Below, piece by piece: positions 53,800-63,505 of a stretch of DNA of 64,000 nt (positions are counted from its first letter, which is position 1; every line of letters begins with the position of its first letter). The translations under genes were made by a program, and so were the position numbers. The stretch comes from Kitasatospora paranensis (lineage in GTDB: Bacteria > Actinomycetota > Actinomycetes > Streptomycetales > Streptomycetaceae), in contig NZ_BAABKV010000001.1 of assembly GCF_039544005.1 (NCBI RefSeq), positions 3,348,001 through 3,412,000 on the forward strand. Reading direction: 5' to 3'. The notes beneath the pieces were generated by a model that had not been told where the DNA came from, did no database searches, and worked only from the letters and a program-made list of their open reading frames with translations.

Positions 53800-55628
53800 T
53801 CACGCCTTCCCGTTCCCGCTCCCGTTCCCGGTCAGGTTGGTCACCCAGTCGCTGACCGTGGTGAACCAGTCCCGCACGTGGTGCCAGTAGACCGGCAGGT
53901 CGGTGAAGTTCCACAGCGCGACCGCCGCGATGGCCAGGATCAGCAGCACCATCAGGCAGCCCTTGAGGCAGCCGAGGCCCGGGATGTACATCCGGTTGCG
54001 GCTGCGGCCGCGCGGCTCCCGCGTCGGGGCCGGGGCGGGCTCGCGCCGCTGCGGCGCGGGCGGCTCGGTGCGCCGCTGCGGGGCCGGCTCGGCCCGGCGC
54101 TGCGGGGCCGGCGGCTGCGGCGGCGGGTAGGACTGCGGGGCGGGCGCGGCCTGCCGGTACGGCTGCTGCGGCTGCTGGGGGGCTGCTGGTACCCGGGCGG
54201 CGGGTAGCCCTGCGGCGCCGCCTGCCGGGACTGGTACGGCGGCGGGGCGACCGGCGGGCGCCGGTCGTAGCCGCCCTGCCGCCCGTTGCCCTGGTGCCGG
54301 CCCCCGTACGGGTCGCCCGGCGGGGGCTGCGGCGGCTGCTGGGCCGGCCGGCCCTGGCCGCCGCCCTGGTACGGCTGCGGGGCGACCTGGGGGCGGCCGA
54401 GCTCCTCCGGGTCGTAGTAGCCGACCTCGGTCTGCTGGTTGCGGTCGCGGGCCGCGCGCAGCTGGGTCTGCCACGGGTGCGGCGACTCCGCACCGGGCGC
54501 ACCGGCGCCCTGCCCGGGCGCGCCGAGCGGCATCGGGGGCATCACCCGGGTGCGGTCCTCGGCGGCCTGCGCGGCGGCCGCGGCCGGGGCGGTGCCCATG
54601 ACCTGGGTCGCGGCGGCCGGGTCGAAGCCGCGCGAGGGCAGCACCTGGGTGGCGTCCGCGGCGCCCGCGAACACCCCAGACACCGTCGGGGTCGCGGCCG
54701 CGGCCGCGAGCGCCGGGTCCGGCACCAGCAGCTCGCCCACCGCCAGCGCGGCCTCCACCGCGGCCGGCGAGGAGTGCACGCCGATCCCCAGGGCGACGGC
54801 CCGCAGGGCCTGTCCGAGCGAGGTGGCGGTGGGGCGCTCGGCCGGGTTCTTGCGCAGGCAGCGCTCGATCACCGTCCACAGCGGCTCCGGCATCGAACGG
54901 GGCCGCTCGGGCTCCTGCGCGAGGTGCGCCTGGAGCACCGCCAGCGGCCCGTCGCCCTGGAACGGCGGACGGCCGGTGACCAGCTCGTACAGCATGATGC
55001 CGGCACCGTACACGTCGACGGCCGCGGTCTGCGGGCGGCCCTCGGCCGACTCCGGGGCGACGTAGGCGGGCGTGCCGACGAACTCGTGGGTGCGCGTGAT
55101 GCCCGGGGAATCCGCCAGCCGGGCGATGCCGAAGTCGGTGAGCATCGGGTGCATCTGCTCGATGCCGTCGGCGGTGACGGTGGTGGCCAGCAGCACGTTC
55201 GCCGGCTTGAGGTCGCGGTGCACCACGCCGTCGGCGTGGCTGACCGCCAGCGCGTCGGCGATCTGCGCCATCAGCAGGGCGCCGGCGATCGGGCTGAGCG
55301 GACCGTTGGAGCGCAGGTAGCGGAAGAGGTCGGGGCCCTCGACGAGGTCCATCACCAGGGCCAGCAGCTCGCCCTCGACGACCAGGTCGCGGACCCTGAC
55401 GATGTTGGGGTGGGTCAGCCGCAGCAGCACGGAGCGCTCCCGCAGGAAGCGCATCACCACGTCCGGATCGGCCGCGAGCTCCTCGCGCAGCACCTTGACC
55501 GCGACCGCCTGGCCGGGAGCCAGCCCCGGCACGGCGACGTCGTCCCGGACGCGGCCGCGCCAGACCGTACCGGTGGCCCCGCGCCCGAGGCTCTCCTCGA
55601 TCAGATACTTGCTGCCGACCGGCCGCAC
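53800..55628 (-). CDS. pkaA: Ser/Thr protein kinase PkaA-like (one frame break)
   Basis: GTG at 55628 with AGGAG eight bases upstream. Kinase domain at residues ~5-280: [71 protein letters not shown] long linker has TQVLPSRG and TQVMGTAP (possible phospho-Thr FHA-binding sites), then a Pro/Gln/Arg-rich region and a single C-terminal helix ([15 protein letters not shown]) with a short outer tail. The run of six G at 54177-54182 needs a seventh for [14 protein letters not shown]; the restored protein has 609 residues. Order with the other kinase and the FHA protein agrees with recalled synteny for pkaA. Confidence 0.82.
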
Positions 55629-55907
55629 CTGTGACTCCTAGTCGCCCGCCCCGTCGCCCGGGACCGGACGGACGAGACCCACGTTTTCGCAAACTCTAAC
55701 GGTGCCCGGGCGGCTTGCCGAGGCGAGCGCCCGGCGCGCTGGGCGGAAGTCTCGGGGGCATCCCCTAGGGGGCGGGAGGGCTGACATGCCGTCGGGCCGA
55801 CCCCTGGGATGATCGCAAGATCGTCAAATCCGGTACCGTGCCCGGACTGTCGGCCCAGGGTGGCAGGATGGCAGCCACCACACGCGTGCAGAAGGGACCT
55901 GGGCGAG

Positions 55908-58682
55908 ATGCAGATCCGGCTGACCGTCCTCCGACCGCGCAGCGGCCCGGCAGGCCCCGGACCGTCCACGGACGTGCTGGTCACGGCCCCCGCCGGCACC
56001 GCGCTCGGCGCGGTCGCCGGGGCGCTCGCGGGCGCCGTCGGCGTGCGCGGCCCGCGCTCGACGACCCATGTGCACCTGTACGCGGGCCCCGAACGCCTCG
56101 ACGACCAGGCGCTCCTCGGGCGGCCGCCCCTGATCGACGGCGCCGTCCTCTCGCTCGGCGAGAGCGACCCCGACGCCGACCCGGCCGACCTGCCCGCCAC
56201 CGCCGAGCTGCGGGTCGTCGGCGGGCCCGACGCGGGCGGCGTGCACCACCTGCACGGCGACGAGATCCGGGTCGGCCGCTCCAGCGACGCCGACGTCCCG
56301 CTGGACGACCCCGACGTCTCCCGGCTCCACCTCTCGCTGCACCTCGACGGCGACCGCATCACCGTCCGCGACCTGGGATCCACCAACGGCACCCGGCTCG
56401 ACGGGCGCTTCCTGCGCGACGAGGCCGCCGAGCTCGCCGACGGCGAGCTCGTCCGGCTCGGCGAGTCCACCCTGCGCATCGGCCGCCCGGCCGCCGGCCC
56501 CGCCCGGCCGGAAATCGGGGAGAACTCCGGGGCGCCACGCCCGGACGGCGACGGCCACCTGCAGCTCGCCCCCCGACCCACCGCCCGCACCGCCGCTGCC
56601 GCACCCCTGGCACCCCCGGCCGAGCAGCCCGCCCCCGGCACCGGCGGGCGCGCCCGCGCCCTGCTCTCCCTGCGGCGCAGCCGCACCCCGGCACCCGACA
56701 CCGGCCGTCCCGGAGCCGAGCGGCAGCACGCCGCCGCGCGCGCCCGGCAGGCCGCCGACCGGCGCGAACGCTGGCCCGACCCGGCCGCCCTGCTGCTCAC
56801 CGCGCTCGGCCCCGGCCCCCGACTGTGGGAGCGCACCCCGACCCACCCCGACGCCCTGACCCTGCGGCTCGGCACCGCCGACCGGCCCGGCGGCCCCGGC
56901 ACCGCACCGGGCACGCTGCTGCCGGCCGTCCCGGTCACCGTCGGCCTGCAGACCGCCGGCAGTCTCGGCCTCGCCGGGCCCCGCGCCCGCCTCACCGGGC
57001 TGGGCCGCGCCGTCCTCGCCCAGCTCGCCACCCTGCACACGCCCAGCGGCCTCGCCCTGGTCGTGGTCGCCGCCGACGAGAGCCGGGCCGCCGACTGGGG
57101 CTGGACGATGTGGCTGCCGCACCTGCGCCCCGGGCAGGGCCAGGACTGCCGTCTGCTGGTCGGGTTCGGCGCCGAACAGGCCGAGGCCCGGCTCGCCGAG
57201 CTGGCCGCCGCCTCGGCGGGCCCGGAGGCGACCGTCGTCCTGGTGGACGGCGACCCCGGCACCCCGGCCGCCCGCCAGGCCCTCGCCCTGCTGCTCCGCC
57301 AGGGCCCCGCCGTCGGCGTGCACGCGGTCTGCCTCGCCGAGGACGCCGACGACCTCCCCGACGGCCTCGGTGCCCGGGCCACCGTCACCGGCGAGGTCGC
57401 CACGCTGCTCACCGTCGACCTGCCCGGCGCCGGCGGCCGCGAGCGGATCGAGGACGTCGCCCTGGACGCCGTCACCGCCGCCTGGGCGGAGCGCCTGGCC
57501 CGGGCCCTGGCCCCGCTGCGGGAGGCCGCCCCGGCCGCCCGCGGGCCGCTCCCGGACGCCCTGCGCCTGCTCGACCTGCTCCGGCTGGAGGCCGTCACAC
57601 CGGCCAAGCTCTCCGACCGCTGGGCTGCCCTGCCGGACGGCGCCGGAGGCGCCACCGCCCTGCTCGGCACCGCCCGCGACGGCCTGTGCACCCTCGACCT
57701 GGCCGGCTCCGACGAGCCCGCCGAGGACGGTCCGCACCTGCTGGTCGGCGGCGCCCCCGGCGCCGGCAAGACCGAGCTGCTGCGCACCCTGATCGCCTCT
57801 CTCGCGGTGGCCGAACGGCCCGAGCGGCTCGCCGTCACCGTCATCGAGTCCCGCACCCCGGCGGGCCCGGACGGCGCCGCGGGCCTGCGCGCCTGCAGCG
57901 AGCTGCCGCACGTCGTCGCACACCTGGACGCCGCCGCCGACCCCCGCCGCGCCCTGCTCACCGCGGAGTGGCTGGAGGACGAGCTCGCCCACCGCGAGGC
58001 CGTGCTCGACGGCCTCGACTTCACCGCCTGGCACACCGCCCGGGCCCTCGCCAAGGCGCCGGCCCTGGTGAACGCGGGCGGCCGCACGGACACCGGTGCC
58101 GACGCGGCCGGCGCCGCGGCCGCACGGGTCGTCGGCCAGCGGCCCTCCCCCGACGCCAGGCCGCACGAGCCGGCGCCCGCCCGGATGGTCGTGGTGGTGG
58201 ACGACCTCGACGCGCTGTACGCACCGACCTCGCCCGCCGGGCGTCCGCTCGCCCGCGCCCTCGGCGCGATCGCCCGGCGCGGCGGCAGGCTCGGCGTCCA
58301 CCTGGTGGCCGCCACCGGCGTGCCCGAGCGGATCGCCGGCACCGAGATCGACGAGGCCGCCCAGCTGCGGATCGCGCTGCGCACCGACCAGCCCGCCGAC
58401 TCCGACCAGCTGATCCACCTGCCGGACGCCGCGGCCCTGCCGGAGGACACCCCCGGCCGCGGCTACCTGCGCCGCCCGGACGGGGGCGTCACCGCCTTCC
58501 AGACCGCCCGGGTCAGCGGCCGGATCCCGCGCACCTCGACGCTTCGGCCGACGGTGGTCGCGATCGACCCGATGCAGCTCGGTGTCCCGCCGACCCGTCG
58601 CCCCGTCCGGGAGCTCGGCAACGGACCGACCGACCTGGCCCTGCTGGCCAGCGCCCTTCAGCGGGCGGCCGCCCGGGCCTAG
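55908..58682 (+). CDS. FHA domain + FtsK/SpoIIIE-type ATPase
   Basis: 924 residues, intact, ATG at 55908. Residues ~1-90 are ubiquitin-like (EssC/EccD-like small domain). Residues ~100-190 are an FHA domain (IRVGRSSDADVPLDDPDVSR, RLHLSLHLDGDRITVRDLGS, STNGTRLDGRF). After a Pro/Arg linker come FtsK-like modules; residues ~611-625 hold a Walker A (GGAPGAGKTELLR) and ~759 a Walker B (MVVVVDDLDAL). The layout resembles EssC/EccC-type secretion ATPases with N-terminal FHA. It may bind phosphothreonine on the adjacent kinases. It is transcribed divergently from pkaA. Precise role unknown. Confidence 0.8.
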   Translation: MQIRLTVLRPRSGPAGPGPSTDVLVTAPAGTALGAVAGALAGAVGVRGPRSTTHVHLYAGPERLDDQALLGRPPLIDGAVLSLGESDPDADPADLPATAELRVVGGPDAGGVHHLHGDEIRVGRSSDADVPLDDPDVSRLHLSLHLDGDRITVRDLGSTNGTRLDGRFLRDEAAELADGELVRLGESTLRIGRPAAGPARPEIGENSGAPRPDGDGHLQLAPRPTARTAAAAPLAPPAEQPAPGTGGRARALLSLRRSRTPAPDTGRPGAERQHAAARARQAADRRERWPDPAALLLTALGPGPRLWERTPTHPDALTLRLGTADRPGGPGTAPGTLLPAVPVTVGLQTAGSLGLAGPRARLTGLGRAVLAQLATLHTPSGLALVVVAADESRAADWGWTMWLPHLRPGQGQDCRLLVGFGAEQAEARLAELAAASAGPEATVVLVDGDPGTPAARQALALLLRQGPAVGVHAVCLAEDADDLPDGLGARATVTGEVATLLTVDLPGAGGRERIEDVALDAVTAAWAERLARALAPLREAAPAARGPLPDALRLLDLLRLEAVTPAKLSDRWAALPDGAGGATALLGTARDGLCTLDLAGSDEPAEDGPHLLVGGAPGAGKTELLRTLIASLAVAERPERLAVTVIESRTPAGPDGAAGLRACSELPHVVAHLDAAADPRRALLTAEWLEDELAHREAVLDGLDFTAWHTARALAKAPALVNAGGRTDTGADAAGAAAARVVGQRPSPDARPHEPAPARMVVVVDDLDALYAPTSPAGRPLARALGAIARRGGRLGVHLVAATGVPERIAGTEIDEAAQLRIALRTDQPADSDQLIHLPDAAALPEDTPGRGYLRRPDGGVTAFQTARVSGRIPRTSTLRPTVVAIDPMQLGVPPTRRPVRELGNGPTDLALLASALQRAAARA

Positions 58683-58694
58683 GCCCCGGTACGA

Positions 58695-58730
58695 CGAGGG
58701 CGGCACCGTCGGGTGACGGTGCCGCCCTCG
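58695..58730. terminator. Bidirectional terminator between FHA-ATPase and DUF4407 genes
   Basis: Perfect 16-bp stem (58695-58710 with 58715-58730), 4-nt loop, between convergent genes. Confidence 0.85.
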
Positions 58731-58742
58731 CGGGGTGATCGC

Positions 58743-60479
58743 TCAGATCCGGTGCCCGTTCACCCGGGTGTGCCGGGGTGCGTCGTCGGAGAGCTGCTTC
58801 AGGGCCGACCACGGCACCGGCGACACCGGGCCGGGGCCACGGCCGGGCCGGGGCTCGGGCCCGGCCGCCGGCCCGGTGGCGGCATCGGCGGGTGCCGGTC
58901 GCGCCGCCCGCTTCGCGGCGAGCTTGGCCGCGAACAGCCGGTCGAGTGCCTCCCCGTCGAACGGTTCGGCGTCGGCCGGCCCGGTGCGGGACACTCCCGC
59001 ACCGGCTACGCCCGCGCCGGATCCGCCGGCACCGTGCGCCGCAGGGACGTGCGCCGCGGGGACGGGCTCCGGTGCCGCCTGCGGGCGGGCCGGCCGGGCG
59101 GGCCGGTCCGACCCGAACGGGGTCGTCCTGCGCTGGCCGAGCTTGCGCTCCCACAGGTCGTCGACGGCCCGCTGCTGGCGTGCCTGCTGGTCGTCGGCGT
59201 GGCGTCGGGTCTCCAGGTCGATCTCCATCCGCCGGCGTTCGGCGTGCGCCCTGATCTCGTGCAGTTCGGTCTTGAGCCGCTCCTCCGCGGCGGCCTCGTC
59301 CGCCCGGGTCTCGTCGGTGTAGAGCTTCTCGGCCGACGCGATCTCGATCTCGACGAGCCGGTCGTACGCGGTCGCGCCGCTGAAGAACTTCACGAGCACG
59401 GGCATGCAGTCGATGAGGACGAAGAAGATCCGGACGAGCCAGCTCGCGGCGCCTATGAAGCCGCTCCGCGAGGCCAGCGCGAACAGCGCGTCGAACCGGT
59501 CGCCGATGCCGACCAGGCCGTCCGGGGAGTCCTCCTTGGCGAGACGCTCGTCGATCTTCTTGGCCCGGGCCGCCTGGAAGTCGGCCTCGGTGCCGCTCTG
59601 CCCGTCCGACGCATCGGTGATCCGGTGGTTGAGATCCTCGAGATCCCGGATCTGCTGCTCGATCGGGTTGGCCGCCGTGAAGTCGCGCACCGCCTCCTGG
59701 TCGTACTGGCAGGCCGGGCCGTTCCCCGCCCGGCCGGTGAGTCCCGTCCCGCTCGTCCCGTTGCACTCCTTGTTGACCGTCTCCCGCAGGCCGTCCAGCT
59801 TGCCCTGCTCCCCGTCGATCCGTGCCTTCAGGTCCTTGGCCTGGCTGCGAAGACCGTCCAGCTTGGCCGCCTCGGCGCCGACCGCTCCGGTCATCCCGAG
59901 CCGGAGCGTGGTGCAGTCGATGGCCGCGGGTCCGGAGGCCGCGGCCTCCAGCGGGGAGCGGTTGCACTCCAGCAGCCCCTTGCGGAGGGTGTCGATGGTC
60001 TCCTGCCGTTCGTGGCGCACCGAGGACAGCACCGAGGGCTCGAAGACCCGCAGCACGATGGGCTCGGCGATCAGGAAGCCGAAGAAGCAGGCCACGACCA
60101 GCCGCGGACCGAGCACCGAGGCGCGGGTCCGCCAGCGTGCGCCGCCGGAGCTGGACACCAGCCAGCGGTCCAGGCACAGGACGAACGTCCCCCAGCCCAG
60201 GGCCGCGGGCACGAACCAGAATTCGGCCTCGCCGAGGATCTCGGCGAGTGCGAAGTACATCGAGCAGCCGCCGATGGCCGCGGTGCAGACCATCACGGCG
60301 GCGAGCGCGGTGTAGCGGGCGCGTTCCGTCCGGACCCGGCCGAGGAGCTCCTCCTCCACCCCGGTCAGGACCCTGAGCCGGCGGCCGAAGCCGTCGTCGC
60401 CCGACGGGCCGAACGGCGCTGCCGCGGGCCGGTCGGCCCGGTCAGTCGTAGAGGTCGCTCTCGTCCGGCGGATTCTCAT
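58743..60479 (-). CDS. DUF4407 coiled-coil membrane protein
   Basis: 578 residues, ATG at 60479 with AAAGGAG upstream. Three helices near the N-terminus (TALAAVMVCTAAIGGCSMYF, FWFVPAALGWGTFVLCLD, LVVACFFGFLIAEPIVLRV), a long acidic/basic loop with LDGLRSQAKDLKARIDGEQ and Cys pairs (CNGTSG, CQYD), a fourth helix (SWLVRIFFVLIDCMPVLVKF), then a coiled-coil region (ETRADEAAAEERLKTELHEI) and a Pro-rich tail. The TM/coiled-coil/TM arrangement is that of DUF4407. Last gene of the four-gene group at the right edge; its start overlaps the upstream gene by 38 bp. Function unknown. Confidence 0.8.
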   Translation of the reverse strand: MRIRRTRATSTTDRADRPAAAPFGPSGDDGFGRRLRVLTGVEEELLGRVRTERARYTALAAVMVCTAAIGGCSMYFALAEILGEAEFWFVPAALGWGTFVLCLDRWLVSSSGGARWRTRASVLGPRLVVACFFGFLIAEPIVLRVFEPSVLSSVRHERQETIDTLRKGLLECNRSPLEAAASGPAAIDCTTLRLGMTGAVGAEAAKLDGLRSQAKDLKARIDGEQGKLDGLRETVNKECNGTSGTGLTGRAGNGPACQYDQEAVRDFTAANPIEQQIRDLEDLNHRITDASDGQSGTEADFQAARAKKIDERLAKEDSPDGLVGIGDRFDALFALASRSGFIGAASWLVRIFFVLIDCMPVLVKFFSGATAYDRLVEIEIASAEKLYTDETRADEAAAEERLKTELHEIRAHAERRRMEIDLETRRHADDQQARQQRAVDDLWERKLGQRRTTPFGSDRPARPARPQAAPEPVPAAHVPAAHGAGGSGAGVAGAGVSRTGPADAEPFDGEALDRLFAAKLAAKRAARPAPADAATGPAAGPEPRPGRGPGPVSPVPWSALKQLSDDAPRHTRVNGHRI

Positions 60480-61428
60480 CGTTCTCCTTTCGCGGCCGCC
60501 CTCCGGTGAGGGCCGAGGCCTCGGTGCCGCGGGCCAGGGGCCGGCTGTGCCCCGGGTCCACCGCCGAGCGGGTGATCTGGTGGAGGAGGCTGTCGACGAT
60601 CCGCTGGGTGTCGACGGTCACGAAGTCGACGTCCATGATCCGCAGGACCTCGATGAGGTGGCGGCGGGCCGCGTCCTCGTCCGACCTGGCCTCCCGGACG
60701 GCGTCGCCGAGGCCGTACTCGCCGCGGGCCAGGCCGAGTGCGGTGAGCGCGGGCGCACCCTGTTCCACCAGGGCCTTGAGCCGGGCGACGCTCACGTCCT
60801 CGCCCAGGTTGCGCAGGTTGGCGAGCTCCTGCTGCCACACCTCGTCCCGGATGGTCACCGCGTGCTCGCGCAGCTTGTTCGGGGTGCCGACCTCGGCGAG
60901 CCGGAAGGCGACCGAGACGCCGGGGGCCCCCTCGTACGGCAGGAGCTCGCAGTACGCCTCGACCCGGGCCTCGACGAGTTCCCTGACCTCGGCGATCTCG
61001 TGCACCCGGTAGTCGCTGCCGATCTTCAGGAGCTTGCCGTCGCGGCGGACGTAGCGGCGGAGCTCCGCGGCCAGGTCGATGGCGCCGCACTCCGCGGCGA
61101 TCTCCGCACGGTCGACCCTGGCCTGGAACACGACGTGGATGTCGAAGGTGTCGGCGGGGTCGGCCGACGGCACGTTCAGCTCCACGCCGAACGTCCTGGG
61201 CCGGAGGTCCACGAGACTCACCGAGGTCGCCTCCAGCAGCGCCTCCTCGGCGCCGGTGAGGCGGTTCCCCTCGGTGACGGCGATGCAACGGCCGCCGACG
61301 TGCAGGACGAGGGCGGTGCCGGGCCCGGCGGCCGGCAGGTCGGTGAGCGGACGGCGGGCGGATCCCCAGAACTTGCGCGGAACAGCGGGGAGTCGCCTTT
61401 CGTCCATGACGGGGTACGGGCGTTCCAT
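60442..61428 (-). CDS. SPFH/Band-7-like protein, unknown
   Basis: 328 residues, ATG at 61428 (a second ATG at 61407). It has AGPGTALVLHVGGRCIAVTE, DLRPRTFGVELNVPSADPAD, TFDIHVVFQARVDRAEI and a helical C-terminal half (VREARSDEDAARRHLIEVLR, VTVDTQRIVDSLLHQITRS). The 'P..D....f.V.f...V' spacing is similar to SPFH/Band-7 domains, which form oligomeric membrane-associated scaffolds, but there is no membrane helix here and I rate this as tentative. The gene overlaps the DUF4407 gene and follows the P-loop gene by 23 bp, so it is co-transcribed. Overall function unknown. Confidence 0.55.
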   Translation of the reverse strand: MERPYPVMDERRLPAVPRKFWGSARRPLTDLPAAGPGTALVLHVGGRCIAVTEGNRLTGAEEALLEATSVSLVDLRPRTFGVELNVPSADPADTFDIHVVFQARVDRAEIAAECGAIDLAAELRRYVRRDGKLLKIGSDYRVHEIAEVRELVEARVEAYCELLPYEGAPGVSVAFRLAEVGTPNKLREHAVTIRDEVWQQELANLRNLGEDVSVARLKALVEQGAPALTALGLARGEYGLGDAVREARSDEDAARRHLIEVLRIMDVDFVTVDTQRIVDSLLHQITRSAVDPGHSRPLARGTEASALTGGRPRKENDENPPDESDLYD

Positions 61429-61451
61429 CAGGCGGTGTCTCCTGGTTCGTT

Positions 61452-63505
61452 CTAGCGGAGGGAGGGACGGGCCGGTCGGGCGGTGCGGCTGTCGAGGAAC
61501 GCCCGGAGCACGTGCCCGGACGTCCCCGGCTCCTGGTTGGGGTGGGCGAGCGTCCGCGCGACGAAGCCGTGCAGCTCGGGCGGGAGCCGCGGCAGCAGCT
61601 CGGCACCCAGGCGGGCGGCGGCGGATGTCGCCTCGCTGCGGGCCAGCGAGCGCAGGGTGGCCCGCAGCGCCGCGACGGCGTCGCCGCGGTGCGGGCCGCT
61701 GCGGATGGCCGAGGCCCAGAGCTCGGCCACGACCGGCACGTCGCCGGGCCGGTCCAGGACGAGGCGCGCCACCACCGGGTCGTCGGAGTCCGGCGCGGTG
61801 GTCGAGAGGATCGCGACGACGGTGGTCAGCGCGAGCCGCCGCTCCGCGATGTCCGCCCCGGGCCGCAGGAGCGGCCGGACCTTGCTGGCGAGGAAGCGCG
61901 GCACGCCGCCGGAGCCGGAGTCCGCGTCCGCCTCGACGGACAGCAGGTGCCCGAGCGCCCGCTGCGCGGCCGCCCGGATCCGCCCGCCGCGCAGCGCCAG
62001 GACCCAGAGCCAGCGCAGCGCCTCGGAGAGGTAGCGCTGGCCGAGCACGCCGCCGAGGGCGACGGCGGCGGTCATCGCCCGCTGCTGCCCGCGGTTGCGT
62101 GCCCAGCCCACCGCCGTCCGCAGGGCCAGCGGCGCCAGCAGGTCGTCCTGGGCCATCGCCCACAGGATGCCGACGGCGGTGAACCGCTCGCTGGTCCGGC
62201 CGGCCGCCCACACGTCCAGGTAGCCGCCGGTGACCTCGGCGGGGGAGGAACGGCACAGCGCACCGAGCCCGCGGGCGGCGGCGAAGTGCTCCGGGCCGAG
62301 CGGGCGCTGGACGGTCTCCGCGAGCCACTGCCGGACGGGGTTCCAGAGGTCGGAGCCGTAGCGGCGGAAGAGTTCCGCCAGGAAGAGCTCCTGCTGGTGG
62401 CCCGTCCGGAAGGCGAACCGCTGCTCGGCGCCGAACGGACGCTCCGCGCCCGCCTCCGCGAGGAACTCGCCGAGGCCCGAGTCGGCGACGAGCGTCGCCC
62501 GGGTCTGGGGGAACGGCGTACCCCCGGGGTCTGCGTCGCCGCGGCCGGGTCGGCCCCGGACATCAGCCGGTCCAGGTCGTCGGCGAGCTGTTCGAAGCAG
62601 CGCAGCCCGACGCCGGAGAAGAAGGCGAGCGTGACCGCGGCCGAGAGCGTGCGCCGCACCGGCAGGGTGCGGTCGAACCACTCCGCGACCCGGGCCGCGT
62701 CGGTGTCGGCCACGGCGGCCAGCGCCGCGTCCACGCCGTCGACGAGCCCGGCCGCCAGCTCCACGACCCGGGCGGGCCGGGCCAGTTGGACGGCACGCTC
62801 GGTGAGCCTGGCGAGGTCGGCCGGGGAAAGGACCGGGCTGGCCACCCGGTCCAGGCAGTGCGCCAGCAGGCGCCGGGCGTCCACCGGGGCCCAGGCCACG
62901 GCGAACGCCGAGAGGTGGCGGGTCGCCTCGCCGCCCCGGGTGGCCGTGACCACGAGGTGGGCACCGGCGCCGCGCAGCCGGCCGGAGAGCTGTTCCGCGT
63001 CGAACCGGACGGCCGAGGGACCGTCCCCCACGGCCGGGGTCCAGTCCTGCACCAGGTAGACCTCACCGGGCCGGAAGGTCGTCCCGGTGAGCTCCTCCAG
63101 CGTGCGGGTCGGCGGCAGCCGGACGACGGCGCAGCCGTCCCGCCGGAACTGCCGGGCGAGCATGAGCGACCCGGCGGCGCGCCCGCTGCCCTCGGGCCCG
63201 ACCAGGAAGACCACGTGCGAGTCGCGCAGCCTGGCGGCCGCCGCGGACTGGGCATCGGGTGCCAGGTAGCAGCGTTCGGCCCGGGCGATCTCCGCAGCGT
63301 CCACCTTGCCGCTGCGTCGGGCCGGCCGGGCACCGGCGGAGATCCCGACGGTGCCCTCGACGGTCACCTGGCCGTAGAAGTTGTTGATGTTCTGGAGGAG
63401 CTGGGTCTCGTCCTGCTCGGTCGGGCCCGCCTCCTGCCCGGGCCCGCGGCCGGACTCCGGCGCCTCCTCGCCCGGGTACCCGTCCGGCTGGTCCGGCGTG
63501 CTCAT
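61452..63505 (-). CDS. P-loop NTPase-like protein with helical-repeat C-terminus (one frame break)
   Basis: 684 residues after repair. Residues 36-54 hold LLQNINNFYGQVTVEGTVG, a short N-F-x-G-x-V segment. A P-loop-like GPEGSGRAAGS (residues ~103-113) has Arg in place of the usual Lys, followed by VYLVQDWTPAVGD as a possible Walker B. The rest is helical, with HEAT/ARM-like repeats (EHFAAARGLGALCRSSPAEV, RAAAQRALGHLLSVEADADS, DAVAALRATLRSLARSEATS). The frame breaks at five C at 62521-62525. ATG at 63505 overlaps the upstream stop (ATGA). It could be a STAND-like signalling NTPase; the missing Lys suggests weak or no hydrolysis. Confidence 0.62.

Noticed and set aside
60442..60479. 38-bp overlap as a sign of a wrong start for the DUF4407 gene
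   Set aside because: The ATG at 60479 has a good AAAGGAG site, and the overlap is typical of translational coupling.
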